Shown piece after piece: positions 28,801 through 37,902 of a DNA stretch of 64,000 nucleotides. This stretch comes from Ceriagrion tenellum (Eukaryota; Arthropoda; Insecta; Odonata; Coenagrionidae): positions 160,099,780-160,163,779 of the forward strand of contig OY720633.1 of the NCBI GenBank assembly GCA_963169105.1. The letters are read 5' to 3'. The notes beneath the pieces were generated by a model. That model ran no database searches. It was not told the origin of the DNA and worked only from the letters and a program-made list of their open reading frames with translations. The translations under genes were made by a program, and so were the position numbers. Every line of letters begins with the position of its first letter. Position 1 is the first letter of the stretch.

Positions 28801-31800
28801 GTAGGGGAAAAGAAGTTGATTAGGGGTCTTTCATGGAAGGCATAGGTGGTTGGAAGGTGTTTTGAGATATTATAGGCTATCAATGAGAGAGATATGGGAA
28901 GGAGGATGTTGAATAAGGAAGAGGGTAGGAGATATGAAGTTTGGGAAGAGGGTGACCGGACCATATGTTGATTTATGCTGGAGTTAGCTTGGAATGAGCT
29001 GTTGATATAAAGGCTTGAGCCTTAGCAGGAGCAGAACTAGAGCCTGCAGATATTTTTTGAATACATATTATGGTTTCACCCATGAGGGGCATTGTTGCAG
29101 TAAGGAATAAATGAGGAGAAAGTGTCTGTGGCTTTTCTCTAAAGTGGAATTTATCTTTCTTGAAAGAATTTAAGGCAAAAATGGTCTAATAATCTCATTA
29201 TCAACTATTATGGCATAATATGTAGGGATAAAAATCTGAGGATATCAAGTGAGATATCATTGTTTTACAATTGAAGCCAGAAGAAGGGCTGGATGTTGAG
29301 TTTAAGTTGTGGAAATGGCAAAAAGACTTTAAACATTTGCGGCTGTTTTCAGTTGACTGTAAAATATTCATCTGATAGTTATGCATCGAATATTGTCTGG
29401 TGATTTTTTTCATTAGCCATCTAGTGGGTACTTATTCAATATCATCTGCACATTTGAGGATAATGATGACTTTCTCACCAAAATTTTTGTCATGATTCGA
29501 TAGAAACTATGAATAAATGTAATTGTAAATACTTGAACTATATATTTAACTTTCCCATCTGTCAATGTGAGGGATCTTGACCAAAGGTATGAATAATCTA
29601 CTGTTGCAATGGTTAATCATTTCTCCCTGAGCAATCTTAATAAAGGGTGCTTCATGTCACAATAATTCAATTAAATGCATATATCTATATTTACTCAAAG
29701 CTTTTTCCTAGATAAATCACGTTGCCTATATAAGATTTGAATCATATTTTTTGTGCCAAGCAAATGTAGCACGAAAAATTCTGTTATTTTAAAAGAGAAA
29801 ACAGTGACAATGACATTTCATGATAAAAGTAACTCTTTTTACATCACTTTTTTAAATATCATTTGCTATTTTTGAAATAGCTATTCCGTTTTTAAAAGCC
29901 ATACTTCCATTACTTAATGGGAAAATAATATTGCAGAATCTTCAAATCCACAAGAAATTGAACGTGTAATTTTTCAAATTATTTTGTTCCTTTAAAAGCA
30001 TATGCTTGGCTTGAAATAATTACAAGGGCTACCTTTGAAACAAGAAAATATAAGTATGAAAATACCTTCTTAAATTGTTGGGCTAATTGAATTAGGCAGT
30101 GGCCTTATGGATTCTGTAGCCTGAAAAAATTACTGCACAATAATGCCCTCCAGACCACTTTGTCAAAAAAATTGCTTGGCCTATTTCTTGTTTACAGTGG
30201 TAATGGTGGAAAGATCACGTGTGCATTAAACATTAATTCTTGCCATAAAAATGAATCATTATAAGATTTACCTGAAAAAATATGCATTTTTTATGATAGA
30301 TACTGGAAATACGGGCATTTTTGTTAGTAATTTGATGGCAGGTAAGGCAAATGCAGAGAGTCAATCAGAAGGAACAGGATAAATGTGAAATACTGTGTGA
30401 AGCTTGCTCAAGTTTCACAGCTGGTTAAATATTTGGCTGCTACTAATATTTCAACAGAATACTCTTCCATCATCATCAGTGCCATGATGCCTGGGCCTCA
30501 ATTCTCCGCCTTATGAAGGGTTGTAGTCTGTTATGGTATTGGCCATTCTTTTATTTCATCATTATTTCAAAAAAATTATCATTTCCACCCTTAACTAATT
30601 GTGAACCCTGAGTCACAGTTTATGCTGCTTGGGTCAAGATGGATTTAAATGGCCTCCTTAATCGACCTTTTCCAATAGTCATTGGCCTTGCAAATGAGCT
30701 GGGTATCATGAAAGAAGATGATATGGTCTTCTGTTAGGTTATCCTCCACCACAGCAGATTCTCCTGGTTAGAAAACCCCCTCTGTTCCTTCTGTTATCTT
30801 GATGCATTGTTTGGCCAGAAAAGATGACCCTGCAGTTTTCTTGGTGGCTTGTGAATAACTTTGATTCCATGTTTTGCTGGAATCCTTGGAAATTCCTTGA
30901 AATGGTAGAAATATATTCATGCTTTGGTTATGGGTTTTTCTACAAAGGTCTCTTCTGGAGTAAGGAATCCATGGACCTTGTATTTTTTACTATCAGCATA
31001 GGCCTGTCATAGGGCCAAGAAAATCTCTCTCTCTGAATATCGATTTTGTCCATGTGGCCAAACATGGTATCATCGGTGTAGTGAAAGAAGTGCTGTGGCA
31101 TCAGTGTGACTGATGCAATGGCTCTTTCTTCAAAGGTTTCCATAGAAAAATTTGCAATGGGAGGTGTCAGTGATGATCTCATTGCGATGCCTTCTACTTC
31201 CTCATAAAATTTTCAGTTGTGGAGGGAATACATGGGAGTTAGCTCATGGTAAGCTGAGTGTCTCCCTGTTTAAGTTATCTGAAGCTGAAGTGTCTCCTTC
31301 AATGGAACACACGTGAACCAAGTCTCAACATCAAAACTGACCATCATGTCTGTTGGAGCGAGGTGGAAATCCTCCAGCTGTCTGATGAATTCTGCTAAGT
31401 TCTTTATGTGGTGTTTGCATGTCCCAAGAAGAGAGCCAAGGTAATGGTGAGATGTTTTGCAAGATAATAGGTAGGCGAGTCAATTGCCCCTCAATGGACC
31501 TTAATGGTGTCCCAACCTTGTGTATTCTAGGCAGTCTTGGCATTACTGGAGCTAGTGACAAAAGGTTTCTTCTGATTGCTAGGGGAAAACGTGCTTTATC
31601 TTCTTATCTTATTTATCTTCTTTATCTTATTTCTTTATCAGGTTAACTTTCTTTCTGACTCTGTTGCCCATGTAATTGCGGCTAGGAAGACAAAATGCTG
31701 CATCTTCACCCCCAACTTCATGACAATTTTGATGTTTTCCTTGTCAGGTGGTTGGATGGCCTTGTCAACATTTTTACATAGTTTGCACCTTGAATGTACA

Positions 31801-34800
31801 TATGGATTGTTAACTCCTTGACAAAAAGTGTTGCCTAGAATTCCACTCATAAACACAATGACTATCTTCGTCGATTGAGGCGTCGCCACCCTGGTACTAT
31901 ATAGATATTTTATTGTTATTATTATTGTTTACTACTGTTGTGTACTGCAATTGTTTACTACTACTCTATCATTGTTGTTCATGATGTATATATTTACCAG
32001 CATCAATGATCTTTGAAATGTTTAATTTCTCTTAATTTTTAATATGTGATAGGGTAAATGGGCTTCCGTAAATCTTAGGAATCCATTGTTCATTCATATA
32101 TTGTACATGCAAATGCGGAGACTATGTTTGCTGAATACTTTATGTGAGGTTTCATTTGCACTGAACGTGTTCATGAGGGAAAAATCGGATGGTAAAAGAT
32201 AATAGAAAATCACTGCACCAACCCAAAAAGCACCTTTTATTTACATTTATAGAGACCATGCGGCCATTTTGAACAAGTCGAATACTAGGGGTTTTTTCAT
32301 GGTATTGCCTTACTTTACTCAATTCAAGAAAACATTTGGAATTTACTAATCCTATCAAATTACTACAGATGCTGCTAATAGAAATGTGTATAAATCTACC
32401 AATGAAAGATGAACCAGTAAATTTGGATAGTCTTCACATATCGTTGTCTTGAACAGATTTTTCTTGTTCTTCTGAGTTTGGCTTTTTCAGTCCTCATGGT
32501 GACAGCAGGAAGTTTCTGTACTGCTTGCTCTATTCCTCTGAGCTTCTTCTTCTACCATATTATTCACTGGGAAAGAACTAAGTCCTTTACATGATAATCT
32601 GTTTGCCATATAGGCTATGATGGAAGGAGGTTGTGAAAGTAGAGAGTTGAAAGGGATTGTGTTTCTTTAAGCATTATAGGAAGTAGGAAGGTTTTTCAAG
32701 GTTAAAATGGAAGTATATATGCATTTACAGATGAAACACTTGGCTTGGAAATACATAATTTTACTGTTCATTTAAGAAAGTAGTTTGCATTATTAAAGTG
32801 AGTTTTTGTATGCACGTGATATCAATCATCTTTCTGTGTTGTCTTAAATCTTTATCTTAATGAATTTGCAAATAAATTTGAGTCATTATACTTTTAATAT
32901 TGTATTTTTTTCATCGAAATACATGCAATCTTTCTCTGATGAGCATCTCTTAGATTGCCCTTAACGAAACTGATCCAGTTTCAATAATTCATTTTTCATC
33001 TATTGGTAACTATAATGTGCTCTAGAGTCATGTTCCAATTAAAAAATAATAGCCATCATGAAATGGGTGCCATATTTTGGGACTAAATAGAAAATCATGT
33101 GTGTATTTATTTTTTAAAAATCTTCACCCTATCAGTGTTACTTCTTCAGAACAAAGGCTCTTTATTAAATATTGCATGTATTGTTTTAGTGGCCTTCGTT
33201 GACTTCTGCATTTAAAAAGTCAGAAATTTATCGATTTATTTATGGGCTTTTGAGGTATAGTTGTTTATTGTTCTATAAATGATTTCAGTTAATTTTATAA
33301 CTATAACAATTTCATCTTCTGGTGGCAACATTTCACCTAAAATGCTGCAGGAATCCTCTGGATATGCTGACGTTTGGTACCTCAAAACCCACAGTTCAGC
33401 CTAGGCTGAGGAAGCCTGCAGTGCTTAATGTGAAAGGCCAGAAGAGAAAAATGTAGAGAAATGCTTCCAAGCTTGTATGTCTTCACTAGATAATTATTCT
33501 GACTTAGCAGTTGTCAGTTAGAGCCTCTGAAAATTAGTTTATTTCTATGAATCTCTAGAACTATTAAATAAACAATGTAATGCGTGGTGATTCAGTCACT
33601 TTTCTTAGCTCATACCCTCTCAATATTGGCTTTCAAAACACAATGTTCGATTACATAATTGTGCTTGTAAGCCATCAGCACAATAGTCTATGATGAGGGT
33701 GCTTGTGATTTATTTGTGTTGCAATTCAGATAGCCGTTGAAATAATTTCATCGTTGAGAGATGAAATTGAGGAGTTCAAGGTAGTTTGCAGTAGTGCAAG
33801 CTGCAATGTTTCTGGATTCCTAATGCAGAAGCTTTATATCTGTACTTTTAAAGAAGAAATTTGACATTTTATGAAAATGTGTGCAAATTCATTGTAAGAT
33901 TATTTGGGACATAAGGAATTCTACATTTTCCCAATTCTATTTCAATGAAATCATTTCACTGATGGTCTGAGTGGCAACCATTTTCTCTTATGATAGGGTA
34001 AGGGTATTCTTGAATGACTTGCAGTAATTTTATGCATGAGTACCCACTTTAAATAGAACACAAGGTATTGACCTTGAAAGATATTTGAACACACCTCTCA
34101 ACAATTTGAAGGCGGGGATGCAGAAATGCCCGGGGAGGATGGCAGGAAAGGATTAGAGGAAGTCCGCCGTGGCCCAGCTCCCATACAAAGGAGTAACACA
34201 GAGGAGGACCTAGCCGATTGCACGCCAGCACTGCGTCGGAGCAGACGTCGGAGAGAAGAGAAGTATGCAACGGATGAGTCCCAATTGGGTCTGCGTTTCC
34301 AGAGGTGGAGACCGCGTGCGGCTAACGAGAATGGTCCCCGCATAAGGTGCCCTCCAATTTCCTTGGGCATGCGTAGGAATGTTGTTTAGATTTGGCTGTT
34401 GCTATGGCGAGGAAAATTCCTGCCAGCAAGTCATTACCGTTGACATAATATTTTATGTTTCCTCTTTATTCAGACAGAATACTCAAAAATACATAAACAT
34501 GACTGACATTTAATGTGTGTCTCTCTCTTTCTCTCCACTTCTGAAATGCTTGTAGGTACATACATGCATTGGCTAAAAGCATCATTGCTTTAGAGGATGA
34601 CTGAATTATAATGATAGTTTTTCGGAAGGTATTTCAATCGCATGCTTCTGCCAGGGTAATGCACAGTAAGTCAGCTTTCCTGGTTCTCATTACCTCAAAG
34701 ATTTCAGGCAACAGTAGTCTCTCATATAATTGTTCTCTTAGACCATGTTAAGACTAGATCAGGCCAGTTTTTGTTGATCATCATGTGAGTAAATTCTCTT

Positions 34801-37232
34801 CAGTTAAACTCGTCACTGAATGACCCCAGCTTTATTTTTATGGAAGTTTTGTTATCCGATTAATTTCCAGTCAGTGGCCTATGGTCAATTCTCATGTACA
34901 TGATACGAGATATCATATGAACTATCACCTTGATTTGTCGCTACTCTAGGAGAAAAGATATACGTATTCTTACTCATTGCCATGAAAAACTGTAAAATAT
35001 TGAAATATAATGCATTTAACAAATAACAGCATTTTAAGTTAGAAATTTTCTTTAGATTAAGGAATCAGGAAAGCTTTGTTTTTTAATGTATGAGTATCAT
35101 TTAACATTTCAGTAATGTCATATTCAAAATATCTCCCTTCAGCTCACAATTTACATATGATATACTTTTCTGTACAGAACTGTCTTGTCAATGTAAAAGT
35201 CTAATGTTCTGGCATGCTGCTACTAAATAATTTTTTGCTGCTCGTATAACAATTTTGTGTCAAACTTTGAGCATGCTCTATATTTCTCCCTTCAATAAAT
35301 GTACCTTTGAATGGTAAACACTTCTCATCTTTTTGGATGATTCATTCTTTCCCCTCGCAGTTGTTTGTGTGCCTGTGTGTGCCCATGTCCTTAGGAGAGC
35401 TTTTGAACCCACAGGCCCCGTTCCTCAGCAGCCTCCCTTCCGACTGGCTCGCCAGTTGAAATGGCCGCACGTTCAGGACGAGGCATACCCTCCCAACTCC
35501 TTGCTCCCTCCCCCTCTGTTGGAACAGAGGACAGTGATGGCGATTCCTCTGGTACCCCAGCCGTTGAACCCCCCGGTCCACCTCCTCCACCCATCTGTGG
35601 GAGGCCCCCTCGATTGGAGAATGGTGCCAGGTTGGTCATGTTAACCTTTATAATGTCTTGTGGGTATTAAAACTGCTGGAGGTGATCTTTCTACTCTTTC
35701 TTGTTTAGCATGCTAAGAGACTTCTTTTAAATGTTGAAAGTTAATAACCCAGATCTTCTTTTATGATTAAAATTATTTGGTGATATGGGTGGGGTTTAAG
35801 GGTTTGATTGAATCCTATCCAATGTATGGATTCAAGAGTCTTGCAAATCCTTCCTAAAACATATGAATTCTGGTTGTGCAGGTGGCATATGTGCTGCATT
35901 GCTGTAAACTGTAACTCACAGTGAAATCTCACCTTGGAATTTTAGCACCTCATTGTTATAATGTGTTGATGATGTGCGTGAAAATTCATTGCATCATAAA
36001 TATGTAGATTGGTGGAATTTTTAAGGTTCTACATCACTGAAAGTTTCATTTAAAATTTGGTACATGCGCATACTGCCCTCATAATCTCCCCATGCCAATG
36101 TGTGCACCACAGACCATTATACTTGCCATTTTTTATTTTATGGTTTGACTGAAATTATTTCTGGCAATTAGATAAATAATTGAAGAAAAAGATTAGATCC
36201 CGACTGGCTAAGAATACTCAATTTCAATGGCATGCATTAACTGGTTACTTGTGTTTGCTTAGCTTTCTTCAGCATTCTTAATTTAGGAGTTAATACATGC
36301 CATTGTGAAACTAATTTCATTCTGCTCTATTTTAGATCTCCCTTAAATTATTAAATTTGTGTCTGTCGGAAAACCTTGAGCTACTCATTTGTTCATAAAT
36401 TTTCCAGAAAATTAATTATGGATTAACATTTGCTCTAGACCTAAATGTATTGCTAATAAAAAGTAGCATTTATAATAAATAATATAAGAATAGAATTGGG
36501 ATTTGAGATTTGGCATTTGAAGTTTGATATGAAAAGGGATTTGCATTTGACTGGTCACTAATTTTGAAAATTTCATTTCTCTCATACACACTCTGGTTTG
36601 GATTGATACCAATGCATTTTTACTTTTAAGAGCCTTTAGTGCCAAAAAGTTAAATGAATTGAGACTTTTAATAATCTTCTTGGAAGAATTTTTACTTTGG
36701 TTCTGGATTTATCATCAAATGTTTACTCAAGTCTTATTTCTTTCATTAATGACTGCAGTGTTATGATTGCCTGTATAGGTACTGTTGGCAGAGCCATGGA
36801 GTGAAGATTGATGAATCATAAATGCTATATTTTAATGTTTCATTAATCGACCAATGTCCAGCAAACATTGCACTTTGCAATGTTGCAAACGTTGCAAAAC
36901 AAACATTACAAACAAACGTTGCACTGCCACATAAAAAAAGAAACGCTCTTCACTTTTTTGGATGCATGTTCAACTAGTTATCACTTTTTATCATCCTGAT
37001 TTAGGGTAAATTTCCCATATGTTTTCCTTAATTACAATCCCTTTGCAAACTCTGTATTGTTTGTAGTTCATTCTGTTCAATTCTGCTAATTTTCAGGTAT
37101 TCACATTCTCTTCACGTGGCTTTTTCTCAATTCCATTTTATTCTCAGGTGTCGGAGATTCCACCCATTGCCGTTTGTTGAGTCCCCAACCCAAAGGGTTG
37201 CTCGGAGATGCAGTGGGAGTGAAAGGGAGTGA
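13729..37232 (+). CDS. Spliced host gene, eight exons, 5' incomplete; unrecognised disordered protein
   Basis: Eight exons join in one frame: 13729-13893, 18858-18997, 20190-20291, 23730-23871, 25381-25957, 34112-34346, 35415-35630, 37148-37232. Exon-end phases run 0, 2, 2, 0, 1, 2, 2 and every following exon starts in the matching phase. The total is 1662 nt, or 553 residues plus stop. Base composition rises from AT-rich introns to GC-rich exons. The product has no globular domain that I recognise. It contains a Pro5 run (exon 2), a Glu-rich run (exon 5, residues about 190-220), RSILK (253-257), SKIP (336-339) inside a basic Pro-rich stretch, an Arg cluster (exon 6) and a Pro/Ser-rich exon 7. 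It has no start Met in exon 1, so upstream exons, probably carrying any folded domain, are missing. SKIP fits the SxIP pattern of microtubule end-binding (EB1) ligands, which is only an inference. The exon structure is well supported; the function is unknown. Confidence 0.8.
13894..18857 (+). other. Intron 1
   Basis: It begins GTAAGG and ends TTTTCAG, about 5.0 kb. It holds an inverted-repeat cluster at 15971-16108 and otherwise no recognised gene. Frames of 60-79 codons around 14.3-15.4 kb are AT-rich chance frames. Confidence 0.65.
15971..16108. repeat. Three copies of a 33-35 bp unit in +/-/+ orientation
   Basis: GCTGTAATCACAGCTCATAG starts at 15971 and 16070. Its reverse complement lies between them at about 16011-16035. 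The partner half, ATAGGCAACTCTATGACTA at 16051-16069, is the inverse of the segment that follows each direct copy. The unit is itself partly palindromic (CTGTAATCACAG). The block can fold into alternative hairpins. Confidence 0.75.
18858..18997 (+). CDS. Host gene exon 2 (proline run, LHIAGIEAFEELRG)
   Basis: The exon is 140 nt with acceptor CTATCTTTTCAG| and donor ATCAG|GTGACC. It enters in phase 0 and leaves after two bases (AG). It reads DEVVLPPPPPSAPKM followed by RCLHIAGIEAFEELRG and PRAWSLPQLSPHI. The Pro5 run is a candidate SH3, WW or EVH1 ligand, which is inference. The second half is the least disordered-looking part of the protein seen here. A longer frame over the same bases is a shadow. 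Confidence 0.78.
20190..20291 (+). CDS. Host gene exon 3
   Basis: The exon is 102 nt. Acceptor TTCTCTTCCCAAG| and donor GG|GTAAGG are both good. The first base completes the split Ser codon (AG|T) and the exon ends with two bases (GG). It reads SDSASQEIVICTKNTDRTQ, then ATHTQNILRTNDIPE. A short (CA)n run lies inside the exon and encodes the THTQ stretch. The phase match on both sides is the main evidence. Confidence 0.75.
21115..21648 (-). pseudogene. Mariner-type transposase, 5' fragment
   Basis: On the minus strand the end ATACGAGGACTGTTCAAAAA (near 21648-21629) is a mariner-like terminal repeat. About 280 bases inward the frame reads KFLVKLG, then VIYKWYNVFWEGRESIADES and GEGRPSTSRTEVVKNTAS, the second helix-turn-helix of mariner transposases (usual form WxxRFKxGRExVEDxxRxGRPSTS). 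Stops interrupt the N-terminus. The catalytic DDD region and the other end are absent. Confidence 0.75.
21801..21848 (-). ncRNA. Second hammerhead-like motif on the opposite arm
   Basis: The minus-strand copy has the same CTGAAGA, extra T, GATGTG/CACATC stem II, GAAA and GTC triplet. Stem III is weaker (T-G wobble in place of C-G) and only about three stem I pairs form. It is likely a poorer ribozyme than the plus copy. Confidence 0.5.
21846..21893 (+). ncRNA. Hammerhead ribozyme-like motif, small variant
   Basis: The core CTGAAGA (21852-21858) is followed by one extra T. Stem II pairs GATGTG with CACATC around AATG, then GAAA (21876-21879). A two-base-pair stem III (A,C with G,T) closes a CTGG loop, and the cleavage triplet GTC ends at 21887. 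Stem I can pair ATGAC with GTTGT using wobbles. The short stem III matches the small hammerhead variants known from Penelope-like elements. Activity is not shown. Confidence 0.6.
22501..22544. repeat. Perfect 44-bp palindrome
   Basis: The left half begins AGTGAGTAAATGATGAGG and ends ACCC; the right half is its exact reverse complement, with GACCCGGGTC at the centre and no spacer. It lies in intron 3 and the flanks do not extend the symmetry. Confidence 0.95.
23730..23871 (+). CDS. Host gene exon 4
   Basis: The exon is 142 nt with acceptor CTCTCTTTCTTTCAG|, the strongest acceptor in the gene, and donor TTACCG|GTAAAT. The first base completes GG|G and the exon ends in phase 0. It reads EGLEPPLLQVVAFDEAAYEL, then DVMRNIGVRRPQKDEEKLSI and KRIRSLP. 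The mix of hydrophobic and charged residues suggests a short amphipathic segment. I recognise no family motif. Confidence 0.8.
23872..25380 (+). other. Intron 4
   Basis: It begins GTAAAT and ends TTGATGCAG. At 24146-24876 there are possible hAT-like ends (GTCGTAGCTAG... with GGGGGAGGGG, and ...ACCACCCCTG), without a matching target duplication. Confidence 0.6.
25381..25957 (+). CDS. Host gene exon 5 (large; acidic run, SxIP-like motif)
   Basis: The exon is 577 nt with acceptor TCCTTGATGCAG| and donor CCTG|GTGAGT. It enters in phase 0 and leaves after one base. It encodes 192 residues: a Glu/Asp-rich run at residues about 190-220, then EGRLEIRVLDRAEGSAVVES, PRQPRSILKAS, a Ser/Thr-Pro segment, EDTSVYFDAVARLASS, a Gly5 run, an Ala-rich run, and RRPKSKIPVPVRTSPR. 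SKIP at residues 336-339 lies among basic and Pro residues, as in EB1-binding SxIP sites. Repeated SP and TP dipeptides are possible proline-directed kinase sites. Open frames on the opposite strand reflect the GC-rich composition and are rejected. Confidence 0.85.
27190..27440 (-). pseudogene. LINE ORF2 C-terminal fragment (RTE-like)
   Basis: The minus strand reads EGLAEGRAGRGRPRQEFLYR then GRRRYAEIKRLALEG. This is the pattern of the extreme C-terminus of RTE-type LINE proteins (GRGRPRxxxxxxI followed by YxExKRxAxxR). Nothing upstream of this block remains recognisable. The fragment is short, so clade assignment is tentative. Confidence 0.5.
30430..31900 (-). pseudogene. Penelope-like element, decayed RT and endonuclease
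   Basis: In minus-strand order: LPRIHKVGTPLRSIEGQLTR (31540-31480) matches the PLE motif PKIHKxGxPLRPIVS. SSLTPPIANFSMETFEERAI (31175-31110) matches SPLSPVVANLFMExFE. HYTDDTMFGHMDKI is the YxDD catalytic box. ANDYWKRSIKEAI with HLDPSSINCDSGF (about 30700-30600) matches the C-terminal end of the GIY-YIG endonuclease domain. Frames are broken between blocks. The catalytic GIY-YIG core was not found, so it may be lost. Confidence 0.8.
30435..30485 (-). ncRNA. Hammerhead-like motif at the Penelope 3' end
   Basis: The minus strand has CTGATGA, one extra T, then stem II GATGGAA paired with TTCTGTT around GAGTA, then GAAA. A two-pair stem III (A,T with G,T) closes ATTA and is followed by the GTA triplet. 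The layout, including the extra T and the four-base stem III loop, is the same as at 21846-21893 although the stem sequences differ. Stem I is poor. Confidence 0.5.
33351..33456 (+). CDS. Orphan terminal-exon-like segment
   Basis: After the acceptor-like AATGCTGCAG|, a frame with leading G reads NPLDMLTFGTSKPTVQPRLR then KPAVLNVKGQKRKM and stops at TAG. Composition is GC-richer than its surroundings and the basic C-terminus looks real. It needs a donor leaving two bases, so it fits after exon 2 (AG|G) but not after exon 5. It could be an alternative terminal exon or a chance frame. Confidence 0.25.
33730..33780 (+). CDS. Possible 51-nt microexon
   Basis: The segment between TTGTGTTGCAATTCAG| and TTCAAG|GTAGTT reads IAVEIISSLRDEIEEFK, an amphipathic helix, in phase 0 at both ends. 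Neither neighbouring exon has a matching phase, so it is not part of the main transcript as modelled. Confidence 0.2.
34112..34346 (+). CDS. Host gene exon 6 (arginine-rich)
   Basis: The exon is 235 nt. It takes two bases to complete the Gly codon G|GC and ends with AG. It reads GDAEMPGEDGRKGLEEVRRG, then PAPIQRSNTEEDLADC and TPALRRSRRRREEKYATDES, ending ANENGPRI. The acceptor is CAACAATTTGAAG|. A second AG twelve bases downstream (GATGCAG|) keeps the frame and would drop four residues, so both may be used. The donor ATAAG|GTGCCC is weak but is the only one that keeps the frame into exon 7. RSNTEED and the RRSRRRR cluster are possible phosphorylation and nuclear-localisation or RNA-binding signals (inference). 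Confidence 0.75.
35415..35630 (+). CDS. Host gene exon 7 (proline/serine-rich)
   Basis: The exon is 216 nt with acceptor GAACCCACAG| and donor GCCAG|GTTGGT. It completes AG|G and leaves AG. It reads PRSSAASLPTGSPVEMAARS, GRGIPSQLLAPSPSVGTEDS, DGDSSGTPAVEPPGPPPPP and ICGRPPRLENGA. A TGA in this frame just upstream of the acceptor shows that the exon does not extend further 5'. A longer frame from 35333 runs across the acceptor in another frame and is a shadow. Confidence 0.75.
35631..37147 (+). other. Intron 7
   Basis: It begins GTTGGT and ends ATTCTCAG. It is AT-rich with a local AAACATT/AACGTT-rich patch near 36860-36920. Nothing else was recognised. Confidence 0.6.
37148..37232 (+). CDS. 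Host gene terminal exon 8, short C-terminus
   Basis: The acceptor TTCCATTTTATTCTCAG| is strong. The first base completes AG|G, and the frame reads CRRFHPLPFVESPTQRVARR CSGSERE before TGA at 37230-37232. The stop falls exactly where the purine minisatellite begins, because the gene's frame reads its AGTGAA units as TGA. In this form the minisatellite is 3' UTR. A weaker acceptor at 37181 (TTGTTGAG|) also accepts the AG from exon 7 and would read through the repeat instead; see the separate entry. Confidence 0.6.
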
Positions 37233-37902
37233 AGAAAGTGAAGAGGAAGAAAGCAATGAGAGTGAGGAAAGTGAGGAGGGTGAGGAAAGTGAGGAGGGTG
37301 AGGAAAGTGAAGAGGGTGAGGAAAGTGAAGAGGGTGAGGAAAGTGAAGAGGGTGGGGAAAGTGAAGAGGGCGAAGAAAGTGTAGAGGGTGAGGAAAGTGA
37401 AGAAGGTGAGGAAAGTGAAGAGGGTGGGGAAAGTGTAGAGGGTGAGGAAAGTGTAGAGGGTGAGGAAAGTGAAGAGGCTGAAGAAAGTGAAGAGGGTACG
37501 GAAAGTGAAGAGAGTGAAGTTAGCGAAAAGGTTGGAGAAAGTGAGATAAGTGAAGAGGGTGAAGAATGTACAGAGAGTGACGAAAGTGAGGAGAGTGCAG
37601 AGGAAGAAGGGAGTGGAGAAAGTGAAGAAAGTGCTGAGAGTGGAGAGGCTGAAGGGAGTGGGGAGAGTGGGGAAAGTGGTGAGGGTAAAGAACATGGAGA
37701 GAGAGGTGAGGGTGATGAAAGTGAAGAGAGTGAAGAAAGTGCTGAGAGTGAAGAAAGTAAAAAGGCTGAAGAAAGTAGGAAGAGTACAGAGAGTTGTGAA
37801 AGTGGAGAGAGTGAGGAAAGTGAAGTGAGAGAAGAAAATGCAGAGAGTGAAGTAACAGAGGAGAATGAAGAGATGGACAGCATGAGTGATGGCTCTGCAT
37901 GA
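37182..37902 (+). CDS. Alternative terminal exon: acidic Ser/Glu-rich tail
   Basis: If the AG at 37180-37181 is used, AG|T gives Ser and the frame continues SPQPKGLLGDAVGVKGSEES. It then reads about twelve to fourteen units of EEGEES, diverged ESEESAES-type units, and ends NEEMDSMSDGSA at TGA 37900-37902, about 240 residues. The diverged second half keeps the Ser/Glu composition and stays open for over 350 bases, which hints at coding selection. However, a purine repeat with period 18 is open in several frames by construction, and the upstream acceptor is much stronger. A minus-strand frame of 325 codons across the same bases (Leu/Ser/Pro repeats) is rejected as a shadow. Confidence 0.4.
37260..37515 (+). 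repeat. 18-bp purine minisatellite
   Basis: About 13 copies of a unit close to GAAGAGGGTGAGGAAAGT run in tandem with few substitutions, then grade into looser GA-rich units up to about 37890. The strand is almost pure purine. The period is a multiple of three, so no copy-number change shifts the reading frame. Confidence 0.9.

Larger units (their letters stand above)
25958..34111 (+). other. Intron 5 (8.2 kb) with retroelement fragments
   Basis: It begins GTGAGT. It holds an RTE-like LINE fragment (27190-27440), a decayed Penelope element (30430-31900) and two orphan exon-like pieces (33351-33456, 33730-33780). The rest is AT-rich with no recognised feature. Confidence 0.65.

Noticed and set aside
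35333..35644. Plus frame starting at 35333 across exon 7
   Set aside because: It runs through the acceptor without regard to splicing. The frame that joins exons 6 and 8 is another one and has no interruption.
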